A stretch of 64,000 bases of DNA from Bacteroidales bacterium (GCA_024695285.1 JAILIM010000060.1:1-64000), one strand, 5' to 3'; positions 34,294 to 45,111 are shown, counted from the first letter of the stretch. The notes: a model not told the origin generated them from the sequence alone. Translations and numbers: made by a program.

Positions 34294-34325
34294 CAAAGAT
34301 AATAATAATTCTTGTTTGATTGAAA
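34294..34325 (-). promoter_or_regulatory. Promoter of the sirtuin gene
   Basis: On the minus strand TTTC (34325-34322), 20-bp spacer, TATCTTTG (34301-34294). The -7 box ends 3 bp before the GTG codon at 34290, so the mRNA should start at or next to the start codon. Confidence 0.7.
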
Positions 34326-34367
34326 TATTTGACTTATTATTGCAACAGATTAATCCCAGTAAAGGAT

Positions 34368-34754
34368 ATGAACGAAGATAGCAAGAAGAGACACGTCATC
34401 AGCCAGGAGAACCTTCCGGCCGAAATCACCGCCCTGTTCAATGATAAATATCCGAAAGGATTCAGCGACCTCCTTCCGGACCTCGTGAAGTATTCCCCGG
34501 GGATCAATCCCAGCACGGGCAAGCTGATTGAGCCCTTCTATGCAGTAACCATCGAGACCGACACCGACATCTACCTGGTCAAGGTCAAGGTGGACATCGA
34601 CAATCCCGAAGACGTGGAGCGCTGGCTCGAAGGAGAAGAGGAAGCCGAAACCGAAGAAGTTGCCGGCACCACCGCCGCTCCCGACGGCGACAATCCGCTC
34701 CCCGACGACAACATTTCGCAGTATGGCGGGGACGACGACTCATCAGACTCATAA
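34368..34754 (+). CDS. Small acidic protein of unknown function
   Basis: 128 aa from ATG 34368 (MNEDSKKRHVISQENLPAEI); the open frame extends upstream without homology-like sequence. The first 85 residues are a compact mixed alpha/beta region (LVKYSPGINPSTGKLIEPFYAVTIE...LVKVKVDID); the rest is a Glu/Asp-rich disordered tail. Resembles conserved Bacteroidota hypothetical proteins; no function known. Its last 32 bp overlap the CLC gene, so they may be expressed together. Confidence 0.7.
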   Translation: MNEDSKKRHVISQENLPAEITALFNDKYPKGFSDLLPDLVKYSPGINPSTGKLIEPFYAVTIETDTDIYLVKVKVDIDNPEDVERWLEGEEEAETEEVAGTTAAPDGDNPLPDDNISQYGGDDDSSDS

Positions 34755-36492
34755 ATCCCTGAAAACCAAATTGCCTGAGCGGAGCCGGCTGCTTCTGCTC
34801 AGTTTTGTCGTGGGCGTGTGCGCAGGCCTTGCCGCCGTGCTGCTGACCACCTGCATAGACGGCATCAAGCACCTGCTGGACAACCGCCTGTCGCTGAGTT
34901 ACAACATCCAGTACCTGCTACTGCCGGGCATCGGCATGCTGATCTCCCTGCTGCTCCTGCGCTACCTTATCCGGGACAACATAGGCCACGGAGTGACCAA
35001 AGTGTTGCTTGCCGTCAGCCGCGGTGAATCCAAGATAAAGCCACACAACATGTGGTCGTCGATGCTGACTTCTTCGATTACCATAGGTTTCGGAGGATCC
35101 GTTGGTGCCGAGGCGCCAATAGTCTACACCGGCGCCGCCATAGGCAGCAACATGGGCCGGTATTTCGACCTGTCCTACCGCAACGTGACCATACTGCTGG
35201 GATGCGGAGCCGCAGGGGCCATAGCCGGCATATTCAAGGCGCCGCTGGCGGGAGTGCTGTTCACGATGGAGATACTCCTGTTCAACATATCCCTGTCCTC
35301 TATGCTGCCGCTGCTCATCTCCACCATCTCGGCGACGGTAGTGGCCTACATATTCCGCGGGCAGACGCCCATGTTCGCCTGCACCCTCACGCCCTTCTCG
35401 ATGGGAAACATTCCCTTCTACATCATCATGGGCGTGATCCTGGGCTTCGGGTCCCTGTACTTCACCGGCACCACGCTCTGGCTTGAGGACAAACTGGCCA
35501 AGATATCCAACGCCTACGTCAAATGGGTGTTCTGCGCACTTGGCCTGGGCCTGATGTTATTCCTTTTCCCGCAGCTTTACGGCGAGGGCTACGAGGTCCT
35601 GGGTGACCTGCTGAACGGCCGCGAGGTGGAGGTGGAAGGCAATTCCATTCTGTCGTTCATGACCGGCTCCGGATGGGGCGCGGCGGCGTTCTTCGCCCTG
35701 GTGTTCTTCACCAAAGTAATAGCGATGACCGTGACCAATGCCGGCGGAGGCAACGGCGGAACCTTCGGCCCCACGCTGTTCTGCGGGGCAATCGCAGGCT
35801 TCGTGCTGGCCCGCTGCTTCAACCTGATGGGTGCGTCCGTGCCGGAGCAGAATTTCGTGCTGGTGGGCATGGCGGCGCTGATGGCGGGCGTGATGCAGGC
35901 TCCGATGACGGCCATCTTCCTCATCGCGGAGATCTCCGGCGGCTACCAGCTGCTCATCCCCCTGATCCTGACGGCCACCGTATCCTACGGCACCGTGCGG
36001 CTTTTCGACAAGTATTCCATCTACAACAAGCGTATAGCCCAGAGCGGCGACCTGCTGACCCACGACAACGACCAGGCCGTCCTGACCCTGATGAACACCA
36101 AATCACTCATCCGTGACAAATACCCCAGGATCTATCTGGGGCAGCACCTGAGGGAGATCGTGGCCGCAGTGCAGGGCAGCACGGCAGCAGTGATAGCGGT
36201 GCTGGACGACGAACAGCGCTTCCAGGGACTCATAGACATCGGCAACGTCCGCAAGTACTTGCTCCGCACCGATTTGTACGACAAGCTCGGCGTGGAAAGG
36301 ATAATGGAGGCCTCCCCTGCCCTCATAGAAGAGAACGAAAAAATGGAGAGCGTGATGCAGAAGTTCGACACAACAGGCGCCTGGCGGCTTCCGGTGGTCG
36401 ATTCCGAACGCCATTACCTAGGCTTCATTTCCCGTTCCCGCCTTCTGATGGCCTATCGCGACGAATTGAAGGAAATCTCCAATTCCGATTAA
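34723..36492 (+). CDS. CLC-family chloride channel/transporter with CBS domains
   Basis: 589 aa from ATG 34723 (MAGTTTHQTHKSLKTK); the longer frame would add a low-complexity stretch that is antisense-like to the upstream gene tail. About ten membrane helices between residues 25 and 440. CLC motifs: GSVGAEAPIVYTGAAIGSN (holds the gating Glu), GGGNGGTFGPTLFCGA; a C-terminal CBS pair from about residue 470 (VQGSTAAVIAVLDDEQ; FDTTGAWRLPVVDS). Moves chloride, possibly in exchange for protons. Confidence 0.92.
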   Translation: MAGTTTHQTHKSLKTKLPERSRLLLLSFVVGVCAGLAAVLLTTCIDGIKHLLDNRLSLSYNIQYLLLPGIGMLISLLLLRYLIRDNIGHGVTKVLLAVSRGESKIKPHNMWSSMLTSSITIGFGGSVGAEAPIVYTGAAIGSNMGRYFDLSYRNVTILLGCGAAGAIAGIFKAPLAGVLFTMEILLFNISLSSMLPLLISTISATVVAYIFRGQTPMFACTLTPFSMGNIPFYIIMGVILGFGSLYFTGTTLWLEDKLAKISNAYVKWVFCALGLGLMLFLFPQLYGEGYEVLGDLLNGREVEVEGNSILSFMTGSGWGAAAFFALVFFTKVIAMTVTNAGGGNGGTFGPTLFCGAIAGFVLARCFNLMGASVPEQNFVLVGMAALMAGVMQAPMTAIFLIAEISGGYQLLIPLILTATVSYGTVRLFDKYSIYNKRIAQSGDLLTHDNDQAVLTLMNTKSLIRDKYPRIYLGQHLREIVAAVQGSTAAVIAVLDDEQRFQGLIDIGNVRKYLLRTDLYDKLGVERIMEASPALIEENEKMESVMQKFDTTGAWRLPVVDSERHYLGFISRSRLLMAYRDELKEISNSD

Positions 36493-36497
36493 ATAGT

Positions 36498-36505
36498 TAT
36501 ATTTG
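36498..36505 (+). promoter_or_regulatory. Possible -7 box before the mannosyltransferase gene
   Basis: TATATTTG fits TAnnTTTG and lies 6 bp before the ATG at 36512. No -33 TTTG at the right distance, so this may be a chance match. Confidence 0.35.
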
Positions 36506-36511
36506 CCTGAT

Positions 36512-37231
36512 ATGAAGAATCTGGTAATCATTCCGACCTACAACGAGGTCGAAAATGCTGAGAAAATTATCCGCGCCGTCCTGGGACTGGAAGGCGGATT
36601 CGAGATATTGATCATTGACGACGGCTCCCCCGACGGTACTGCTGACGTGGTGAAAGGGCTCCAGCAGGAGTTCGCCGGCAGGCTGCACCTGGTTGAACGC
36701 AGCGGCAAGCTCGGCCTCGGAACGGCCTACCTGGCAGGATTTAAATGGGCCCTGGAACGCGGCTACGACTACATTTTCGAAATGGACGCCGACTTCTCCC
36801 ACGCCCCGTCCGACGTTCCAAGGCTCCTGGAGGCCTGCACAGGCGGTGCCGACATGGCGATAGGCTCCCGCTACTGCAACGGCGTCAGCGTGGTCAACTG
36901 GCCTATAGGCAGGATACTGATTTCCTACTTCGCTTCGGTCTACGTGCGCAAAACCCTGGGATTCAAGATTTTCGACAGCACCGCCGGGTTCATCTGCTAC
37001 AGCCGCAAGCTGCTTGAAGCCATAGATCTGGATGCCGTGCAGATGAAAGGCTACGGATTCCAGATCGAGATGAAATACACCGCCTACAAACTCGGCTTCC
37101 GCATAGCCGAGGTGCCCGTGATTTTCATCAACCGCAAGGAAGGCACATCCAAGATGTCCGGTGGCATCTTCGGTGAAGCTTTCTGGGGTGTGATCAAGCT
37201 TCGTTTCCGCAAGTTCAAGGCTGCAAAATGA
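36512..37231 (+). CDS. Polyprenol-phosphate mannosyltransferase-like GT2 glycosyltransferase
   Basis: 239 aa from ATG 36512. GT2 fold: LVIIPTYNEVENAEKII, IDDGSPDGTADVV, the DXD metal motif in FEMDADFSH, and QMKGYGFQIEMKYTAYKLGF. Length and motifs match the soluble DPM1-type catalytic domain; the C-terminal membrane domain of longer homologues is absent. Expected to transfer mannose (or another hexose) from a nucleotide sugar to a polyprenol phosphate at the inner membrane. ATGA overlap with tex. Confidence 0.92.
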   Translation: MKNLVIIPTYNEVENAEKIIRAVLGLEGGFEILIIDDGSPDGTADVVKGLQQEFAGRLHLVERSGKLGLGTAYLAGFKWALERGYDYIFEMDADFSHAPSDVPRLLEACTGGADMAIGSRYCNGVSVVNWPIGRILISYFASVYVRKTLGFKIFDSTAGFICYSRKLLEAIDLDAVQMKGYGFQIEMKYTAYKLGFRIAEVPVIFINRKEGTSKMSGGIFGEAFWGVIKLRFRKFKAAK

Positions 37232-39387
37232 AAGAAATATACCTGAAAGCCATCGCCTCCGCCGTCGGCGCCAAGCTGTGGCAGGTGGAGAACTGTGCCG
37301 ATATGTTCGCCGACGGCGACACCATCCCCTTCATCAGCCGCTACCGCAAGGAAAAGACCGGAGGGATGGATGATGCGACGGTGGCGGAAGTCAAGCACTG
37401 GGTGGACGTCTTCGACGAAATGGAGAAGCGCAAAACCACCATACTCAAGACCATCGAGGAGGCGGGCGCGCTTGATGACGCCCTGCGGAAGCGCATAGAA
37501 GACTGCGTCGATTCAGTAGAGCTTGAAGATATATACCTTCCCTGGCGTCCCAAACGCCGCACCCGCGCTACTGCCGCCCGCGAGCTCGGGCTCGAACCCC
37601 TGGCTGACATTATGTGGAACCTCAGGACCAGGGACCCCCTCGCTAGTGCAAAGGCGTATGTCAAAGGCTCCCCCGCCCTCGGCGGGAAGCCGGGCGCGGA
37701 AGACGTCGACACAGCCCTCTCCGGCGCCCGCGACATCATAGCCGAGCGGCTCAGCGAGACCGAGGCCATACGGCGCGACCTGCGTGCCATTTTCAAGGCA
37801 CGCAGGCTGGAGGCGAAGGCGACAAAAGCCGCCTCCGACAATCCCGACGCGGCCAAATACCGCAATTACTTCGACTTCAAGATGCCGCTGGACCGCATGC
37901 CCTCCCACAACCTGCTGGCTGTCCTGCGAGCCGAAAACGAGGGTTTCCTCTCCATAGGGCTGGACACCGACTCCGAAAAGTGCGGCAACAAGATTTACTA
38001 TGACTTCTGCCAGGCCCAGGGCTACCCCGGCGGCCCGCTCGCAGATCAGATAAAGGAAGCGGTTGCAGATTCTTTCAAGCGCCTGCTTGAGCCGTCGATC
38101 ACTTCGGAAGTGATACGTGAGGCCAAGGCAAAGGCGGATGTCGAATCTATCAAGGTGTTCGGCGAAAATCTTCGCCAGCTTCTGCTGCAGGCCCCCGTGG
38201 GCCAGAAACGCACGATGGCCATCGACCCCGGCTTCCGCAACGGCTGCAAGATAGCCTGCCTCGACGAGCAGGGAGGACTCCTGTACCACACGATAATCTT
38301 CCCGCACCCGCCCCAGAATGAGAAGGTTAAGGCGCTTATGGCCGTTCAGGGCATGCTGGAGAAATACCGTATCCAGGCCGTGGCCATAGGCAACGGCACC
38401 GCCTCCCGTGAGACCGAGGAATTCATGCGCAGGGTGCAGTTGCCCGAGGGCTGCAAGGTGTGGACCGTCAGCGAAGACGGCGCTTCCATCTACAGCGCCT
38501 CCGAGATAGCGCGCGAGGAGTTCCCGGACGAGGACGTGACCGTGCGCGGAGCCGTGAGCATAGGCCGCAGGCTGATGGACCCGCTCTCCGAACTGGTGAA
38601 AATCGATCCCAAGAACCTGGGTATCGGTCAGTACCAGCATGACGTGGACCAGAACCTGCTGAAGGAGAAGCTCGAAGGGACGGTCGAATCCTGCGTCAAC
38701 AGCGTGGGTGTAAACCTTAACACGGCCTCCCCTTACCTGCTGTCCTATGTTGCCGGAATAGGTCCCGTGCTTGCGGGCAACATCGTGGCCTGGCGCAGCG
38801 AGAACGGCGCTTTCCGCAGCCGCAGCCAGTTGCTGAAGGTTCCCCGCCTCGGGCCCAAGGCTTATGAGCAGTGCGCAGGATTCCTGCGCATCCGTGACGC
38901 CGAGAATCCCCTGGACGGTTCCGCCGTCCATCCGGAATCCTACCACATAGTCGACTCCATGGCCCGCTCCCTCGGGGTGACCACCCGCGAGCTCGTGGGC
39001 AACGGTGAACTCTGCGCCCGCATCAAGGCAGAGGACTTCGTGGGCGGAGACGTGGGCCTCCCCACAATCCAGGACATCCTTAAGGAACTGGCCAAACCGG
39101 GGCTGGACCCGCGTGAGCAGGCATCCGAGTTTGCTTTCGCAGACGACATCCATGAGATCGAAGACCTCAAGCCGAGGATGGAACTTCCCGGCATCGTGAC
39201 AAATATCACCGCCTTCGGAGCCTTCGTGGACATAGGTCTCCACGACAACGGCCTTGTCCACGTGTCCCAGATGGGTCCCCGGGGCACCGACCCCACCCGC
39301 GTGGTCAAACTCCACCAGCACATCCGTGTGAAAGTGCTTTCAGTCGACACCGACCGCGGCCGCATATCCCTCGGCCTCCTGAAATAA
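37228..39387 (+). CDS. tex: Tex-family RNA-binding transcription accessory protein
   Basis: 719 aa, typical Tex length. N-terminal helical HTH-like region (IPFISRYRKEKTGGMDDATV), the YqgF-like RNase H fold in the middle (AIDPGFRNGCKIACLDEQGG), helix-hairpin-helix (LLSYVAGIGPVLAGNIVAWR; VPRLGPKAYEQCAGF) and a C-terminal S1 domain (LPGIVTNITAFGAFVDIGLH). Binds nucleic acid and affects transcription; exact role unsettled. Start overlaps the glycosyltransferase by 4 bp. Confidence 0.95.
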   Translation: MKEIYLKAIASAVGAKLWQVENCADMFADGDTIPFISRYRKEKTGGMDDATVAEVKHWVDVFDEMEKRKTTILKTIEEAGALDDALRKRIEDCVDSVELEDIYLPWRPKRRTRATAARELGLEPLADIMWNLRTRDPLASAKAYVKGSPALGGKPGAEDVDTALSGARDIIAERLSETEAIRRDLRAIFKARRLEAKATKAASDNPDAAKYRNYFDFKMPLDRMPSHNLLAVLRAENEGFLSIGLDTDSEKCGNKIYYDFCQAQGYPGGPLADQIKEAVADSFKRLLEPSITSEVIREAKAKADVESIKVFGENLRQLLLQAPVGQKRTMAIDPGFRNGCKIACLDEQGGLLYHTIIFPHPPQNEKVKALMAVQGMLEKYRIQAVAIGNGTASRETEEFMRRVQLPEGCKVWTVSEDGASIYSASEIAREEFPDEDVTVRGAVSIGRRLMDPLSELVKIDPKNLGIGQYQHDVDQNLLKEKLEGTVESCVNSVGVNLNTASPYLLSYVAGIGPVLAGNIVAWRSENGAFRSRSQLLKVPRLGPKAYEQCAGFLRIRDAENPLDGSAVHPESYHIVDSMARSLGVTTRELVGNGELCARIKAEDFVGGDVGLPTIQDILKELAKPGLDPREQASEFAFADDIHEIEDLKPRMELPGIVTNITAFGAFVDIGLHDNGLVHVSQMGPRGTDPTRVVKLHQHIRVKVLSVDTDRGRISLGLLK

Positions 39388-39396
39388 CCCGGCATT

Positions 39397-41073
<1,677 letters not shown>

Positions 41074-41142
41074 CGCCCGCCCCTGCTCTTCACCCGCCAG
41101 GATGTAAACGTCAAACCAGCCTTCCAGAGCGCCGAGTGCACT

Positions 41143-41220
41143 TACTGGTCCACAAGCCAGACCCACTAAGTGCGAAAACGCGGTGCTTTCGCACTTAGTC
41201 TGCCGTATTTTGGACCAGTA
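41143..41220. repeat. Nested palindrome: TACTGGTCCA outer, ACTAAGTGCGAAA inner
   Basis: Outer arms TACTGGTCCA (41143-41152) and TGGACCAGTA (41211-41220) enclose inner arms ACTAAGTGCGAAA (41165-41177) and TTTCGCACTTAGT (41187-41199). Both pairs are perfect. The region 41074-41325 has no gene. The outer arm repeats the hairpin at 543-567. It marks the left edge of the A+T-richer island. Confidence 0.8.
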
Positions 41221-41325
41221 CCACCATTGGCCCCGACACAACCATTTCAAACATAGAAACACGGGGATGATATTCGGGGGGGCGGGGGAATAGCAAGCAA
41301 ATGCAACCAAGAAGAATAAGAATAT

Positions 41326-41679
41326 CTAACCTCTACAGCCCCAATCTGCTCCTTCATTATGAGATACCCACATTCGGCCATCGGAGGTCAGCCCGTACAT
41401 GTACTTTCCATCTTCCATCAATGAAACCATATTCTGGACCGGCCATGCACTTCCGGTACACCCCCAGTCAGCCCCTTCATTTCTGGATTGATAAATACCT
41501 CTTTCCGTTAATAAGAAGAGCTTGTCATGAAACCAGAGGAGATCCTTAAGGCGTCCATATCTTGACCCTATTCCACGGCTTACCCATACTGCACCATTGG
41601 ACCCAAATGAATACTCAAATGTATTTTTAACCGGATTTATGCGATATAGTTTTTTCCCTACAGTAATTAATTGTGGCAT
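41326..41679 (-). CDS. Small BNR/propeller-blade-like protein
   Basis: 117 aa, no signal peptide. Two copies of the phrase NEGADWGC (GIYQSRNEGADWGCTG and MWVSHNEGADWGCRG) about 45 residues apart look like BNR (Asp-box) propeller blades, which normally occur in groups of five or more. It may be a stub of a larger protein or a stand-alone two-blade unit. Function unknown. Last gene of the minus-strand island run. Confidence 0.6.
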   Translation of the reverse strand: MPQLITVGKKLYRINPVKNTFEYSFGSNGAVWVSRGIGSRYGRLKDLLWFHDKLFLLTERGIYQSRNEGADWGCTGSAWPVQNMVSLMEDGKYMYGLTSDGRMWVSHNEGADWGCRG

Positions 41680-41693
41680 GTTGTTCCTATTTA

Positions 41694-42398
41694 TTATCGC
41701 AAAATAACTTCTGAGAATCCAAATGTTTTGAGAAGAGAAACCAGGCTTTCCTTTCCAAAAGAGTCAGCCTTTTCAAGCAAGCCATATGCTATGGCGTCTT
41801 CCCTTATGATATCTTTTGCCTGGCTTTGAATCTCACGTATTTCAGCATCTTCCCAGTTCCCTTCCCTATGGTAGAGTTCCCAGTCCGAGGGGTTGGCCAG
41901 AATGTCAAAAATCTCCACATCTGGGAGCTTGATAGAAAGCGTGTCTCCGGATACTAGAAGATCTCCCTCCCCTACTTTGGAAAGGTCATAACCAGCACGC
42001 ACATTAGTCTTTACAATCCAGATAATCCTACCAGTCTTGGTGGAATCCTTGACAGTCAACACTTCGGAAGCCGCGGAGTCATGAATCGATCCAGCCAGCT
42101 TTAAAGCGGCATTTTTTGCAGAACTGAGAATACCGCCGTTCACCTTTCTTTCAAAGTGCTTATATCTTGTGCGATCAATTATCTTGTCCTCATAGAAACA
42201 GGCCGTGGTAAACTCTGAAATCTTCTTGATCTCAGTCACCACATTTGCTGTTTTGGCAAGTTCCATTTTGTCATTAAATAAATTGCCAATGAAATTGATA
42301 CCAAGTTTGAAAGGATCAAAAACGAACACCGAAGAGAAGCACCCAAGGCTAACAACAATAGCAGCAACAAGTATTATAGTCTTTTTCATCTTACTCAA
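41694..42398 (-). CDS. DUF4230 domain protein A
   Basis: 234 aa with one N-terminal membrane segment (TIILVAAIVVSLGCFSSVFVF). The body matches DUF4230: ELAKTANVVTEIKKISEFTT, then AGYDLSKVGEGDLLVSGDTLSIKLPDVEIF and DIIREDAIAYGLLEKA. Function of the family unknown; predicted to face the periplasm. Overlaps the next DUF4230 gene upstream by 8 bp, so the two are coupled. Confidence 0.75.
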   Translation of the reverse strand: MSKMKKTIILVAAIVVSLGCFSSVFVFDPFKLGINFIGNLFNDKMELAKTANVVTEIKKISEFTTACFYEDKIIDRTRYKHFERKVNGGILSSAKNAALKLAGSIHDSAASEVLTVKDSTKTGRIIWIVKTNVRAGYDLSKVGEGDLLVSGDTLSIKLPDVEIFDILANPSDWELYHREGNWEDAEIREIQSQAKDIIREDAIAYGLLEKADSFGKESLVSLLKTFGFSEVILR

Positions 42399-42948
42399 AC
42401 TTTATGTCAATATTCTCATATCCAAACTGTGTGAAAAGTGCCGTGAAGAAGAGTTTCGCATTCTTTTGAGCGTCTTCCAGTATCCCAGTGGTGAAGGTGG
42501 AGTCTTTCAGAATGTTCTCTTCGGCAAGGGCAAGAAGCTCCTGTTTCTCCTCTGGAGTAATTTTATCCCTGAGGCCCGTCACCTTGGTAAATGCTTCTTT
42601 TATACATTCGGGGGGCATGTTGAAAGATAGTACTTTGGCCTTCGGAAGCGTGACGGAAATGATTTCCCCCTCATTATTTCTTTCCAAATCATCGTCCGAA
42701 AACTCCTTTAAATCGATACCGGCCTTAATATATGAAGTTGTGGAAAACAGAATCTTCCTCTCGCCATACTTGTACCAGGCTTTTGTGTTTTCATTCTTCA
42801 CGATTTTCTTTACCGTGTACTCGACGGTCCCGAGTTCCGCAATCTTTTGAATGCCCTGAATACGTTGCCTCAGAAGTTCATCCTTTGACGGACCACAAGA
42901 AATAATCAATACCAACAAAGGCAATAGAAATAATAGTTTCTTTCTCAT
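42391..42948 (-). CDS. DUF4230-like lipoprotein B
   Basis: 185 aa with a lipoprotein signal (lipobox IISC near residue 18). Same architecture as its neighbour: IAELGTVEYTVKKIVKNEN, AGIDLKEFSDDDLERNNEGE, VTLPKAKVLSFNMPPE, and a C-terminal ENILKDSTFTTGILEDAQ helix. The two genes are diverged paralogues in tandem, one membrane-anchored and one lipid-anchored, which suggests a heteromeric envelope complex. Confidence 0.72.
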   Translation of the reverse strand: MRKKLLFLLPLLVLIISCGPSKDELLRQRIQGIQKIAELGTVEYTVKKIVKNENTKAWYKYGERKILFSTTSYIKAGIDLKEFSDDDLERNNEGEIISVTLPKAKVLSFNMPPECIKEAFTKVTGLRDKITPEEKQELLALAEENILKDSTFTTGILEDAQKNAKLFFTALFTQFGYENIDIKFE

Positions 42949-42969
42949 ACATTTATTATTGATTTCACG

Positions 42970-43308
42970 TTATAAGAGTCTTATTAACAAATAGCACAAG
43001 AATCCATTGGCTATTAATAATATCAACACAATAAGAACCTTTTTGTCCTCTTTGTCTTGTTTCTTTTCTCCCTCTTTCTTCAGTAATTCTGTTTGAGTAT
43101 CAACTGACTCTACTCGAGTTATTAATTCCCCTTGTTTGGACGTATTCCGTTCAAAGCACCTTGCATTGAGGACCATCTCGAATTCATCGGGATCAATACC
43201 CTCCTCCTTTGCCCTTTTTAGCAGTACGGCCCGCTCCTTATCCGTAATCTCCCCATCAACCAATGCTGCATCAATAAGAGCCTCTATCCGTTCACTATAA
43301 AATCCCAT
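42970..43308 (-). CDS. TerB-like N-terminal domain with C-terminal membrane anchor
   Basis: 112 aa. Residues 1-50 (YSERIEALIDAALVDGEITD, then KERAVLLKRAKEEGIDPDEF) look like the acidic TerB/TerB-like helical domain frequent in Bacteroidota. A charged linker follows (LLKKEGEKKQDKEDKKV) and the last 18 residues form one hydrophobic helix (VLIVLILLIANGFLCYLLI), so it is a tail-anchored inner-membrane protein. Function unknown. Confidence 0.65.
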   Translation of the reverse strand: MGFYSERIEALIDAALVDGEITDKERAVLLKRAKEEGIDPDEFEMVLNARCFERNTSKQGELITRVESVDTQTELLKKEGEKKQDKEDKKVLIVLILLIANGFLCYLLIRLL

Positions 43309-43352
43309 ATACGGTTACGGCTTTTATAACTATATCACCTATATAGATATCT

Positions 43353-45065
43353 TCATGACTTATAATCGGAATAACCAATGCCTTTATTCTTCATTTCCGA
43401 TAAATCAACAAAATGATCTGGTTCAAGATTTTGATGAAGAACGTCAGCTATAATCTGCGCCATTTGTATGCGGTAGGGACTCCTGGAAAAAGCACTCCAG
43501 TTTATTCTTAGTACAAATGAATTAACAGAATTGGCAGAAGCTAGATGTCGGAGAAATAATTTTGGTGTGTCTGACTTGTGCCTCATTTGACGTTCTGTTA
43601 AAAAACCCAGATTATCTTTGAGTTCCTTCTCGATTTGAGAAAAAACAGTATCAGCTAACTTGAAATCATGGACCGTTAAATCTGGAGCGTCAAAGGTGTT
43701 ATCCCCCTTAGGTGCACCATATGCAACGTGTACCGCTTCAGGATACTCCATAGTATTCTCTCCGCTTACAGCTAAGGTCGCCACGCACCAAGCGCCTTCT
43801 CTGGAAGTAAGAGCATTAACATCAGCCATAAACTCTTTCTGACCAGGAGCATCCATTGACGAAATAAGGAAAAAAGAATGATAGGGGCGTTCCTCTCCCA
43901 ATTCCCTGCTTACATAGTTGAATCCTCCCAGTTTTGCAAGATAGTATGAGAACGTGCTAATCATAGGGTCTATGACGGATGCCGCCGATACGATTGTCAC
44001 TTTGGAACCTCGATCAATATAGCACCCATATGGACGGTTCACAACAAAATGCTCTACCGCCAACTTGTCTGCTGGTGTTTCCGACAAAGGGATAGTTGCA
44101 GCAATATTAAAAAGCCGGAAATCAGAAGAAGCCTCAACTGCGTTCAAAACAGCATCTTGTGTCATCTTCATCCTTGCCTGTATATCCATTACCGAGCGAA
44201 ACATTGGAACAACTTGAAATGTTGTCGGTTTGTCATATTGACGTTCAAAGGCATAATGAAGCTTTTTCTTGTTTCTCTCCAGTTCTTCCTCCCTTTCACG
44301 CAGTTCAATCGCCTCTGTGAAGCCGGAGCCGATGAGACCAATTGGAACGGCAAATATCGCAATACCAAGTATACCGACTATAAACGCAATAATCTGTCCC
44401 GCTGCTGTAACGATGGGTAAATCTGCAACTTTGCCCGGATCGCCGATGTATTTTGCAAAGGCCCAGACAAATGCTTTCCACCCATCTCCAATCATTTCCG
44501 GATTAGCATCGTGCTCCACGATATAAAGGAGCAGGGAAAGAACGATTGTCGTGATGAGAAGGAATTGTAAGGATACCAGCATCTCGGTCTTCTTGCTCCT
44601 CACTGCTGTCCCCAGGAAGCGGAAAGCCTTCATGTAGCGGAAGATGCGGAACATCCTCGCCACACGGAACAAGCGCATTATCCTGAGGGACTTAAGTGCC
44701 GTTACAGGCAGAGGAACGATGAAACTGAACCAGAACGGATAAGTGGCTAGGAAGTCAATGAGTCCGTAGAACGAGAAGCAATACTTTACTCGTCCCCAAA
44801 AACCTTTATACTTGGGGTCAATCTCATCCGCGGTCCAGATACGCAGAGAAACTTCAATAGTGAAGAAAATCTGAGTGAACCAATCGATGCCCTTCATCCA
44901 TTTCTCAGCCCTGGCCGAGATAGGGAAAGTAGAGATAAAGATCTCGGCTGTACTCAGAATGATTAGGCCGATAATGGCATAGTCTACGTAATTATGCCAC
45001 TGCTTGGTGTGCAGGTTCTCATCGAAAACCCGCGCAAGTCCTTTTTTGAAATCCTGCGTTCTCAT
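43353..45065 (-). CDS. Voltage-sensor ion channel with atypical pore and long cytoplasmic domain
   Basis: 570 aa from ATG 45065 (MRTQDFKKGLARVF). Six membrane segments in the first 265 residues, with an Arg-rich S4 (LKSLRIMRLFRVARMFRIFR). The pore loop reads WAFAKYIGDPGKVADLP where potassium channels have TVGYG, so ion selectivity is uncertain. S6 is IAFIVGILGIAIFAVPIGLI, followed by a coiled-coil-like ELREREEELERNKKK. The remaining ~290 residues are a soluble domain I do not recognise. It sits among small unknown genes downstream of a nuclease-like gene. Confidence 0.8.
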   Translation of the reverse strand: MRTQDFKKGLARVFDENLHTKQWHNYVDYAIIGLIILSTAEIFISTFPISARAEKWMKGIDWFTQIFFTIEVSLRIWTADEIDPKYKGFWGRVKYCFSFYGLIDFLATYPFWFSFIVPLPVTALKSLRIMRLFRVARMFRIFRYMKAFRFLGTAVRSKKTEMLVSLQFLLITTIVLSLLLYIVEHDANPEMIGDGWKAFVWAFAKYIGDPGKVADLPIVTAAGQIIAFIVGILGIAIFAVPIGLIGSGFTEAIELREREEELERNKKKLHYAFERQYDKPTTFQVVPMFRSVMDIQARMKMTQDAVLNAVEASSDFRLFNIAATIPLSETPADKLAVEHFVVNRPYGCYIDRGSKVTIVSAASVIDPMISTFSYYLAKLGGFNYVSRELGEERPYHSFFLISSMDAPGQKEFMADVNALTSREGAWCVATLAVSGENTMEYPEAVHVAYGAPKGDNTFDAPDLTVHDFKLADTVFSQIEKELKDNLGFLTERQMRHKSDTPKLFLRHLASANSVNSFVLRINWSAFSRSPYRIQMAQIIADVLHQNLEPDHFVDLSEMKNKGIGYSDYKS

Positions 45066-45111
45066 AAATGGAACCCGGAAGGATGTCCCCACCCTTCCGG
45101 GCTAGTGAAAA

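Noticed and set aside
34291..34296. TTG start for the sirtuin
   Set aside because: TTG at 34296 lies inside the -7 promoter box; GTG at 34290 fits the promoter better.
36498..36505. Strong independent promoter for the mannosyltransferase gene
   Set aside because: The -7 box is good but no -33 box exists and the gene follows the CLC gene by 19 bp; kept only as a low-confidence feature.
37513..39321. Minus-strand open frame of about 600 codons opposite tex
   Set aside because: Shadow of tex in GC-rich DNA; no domains, and tex has full-length motif support.
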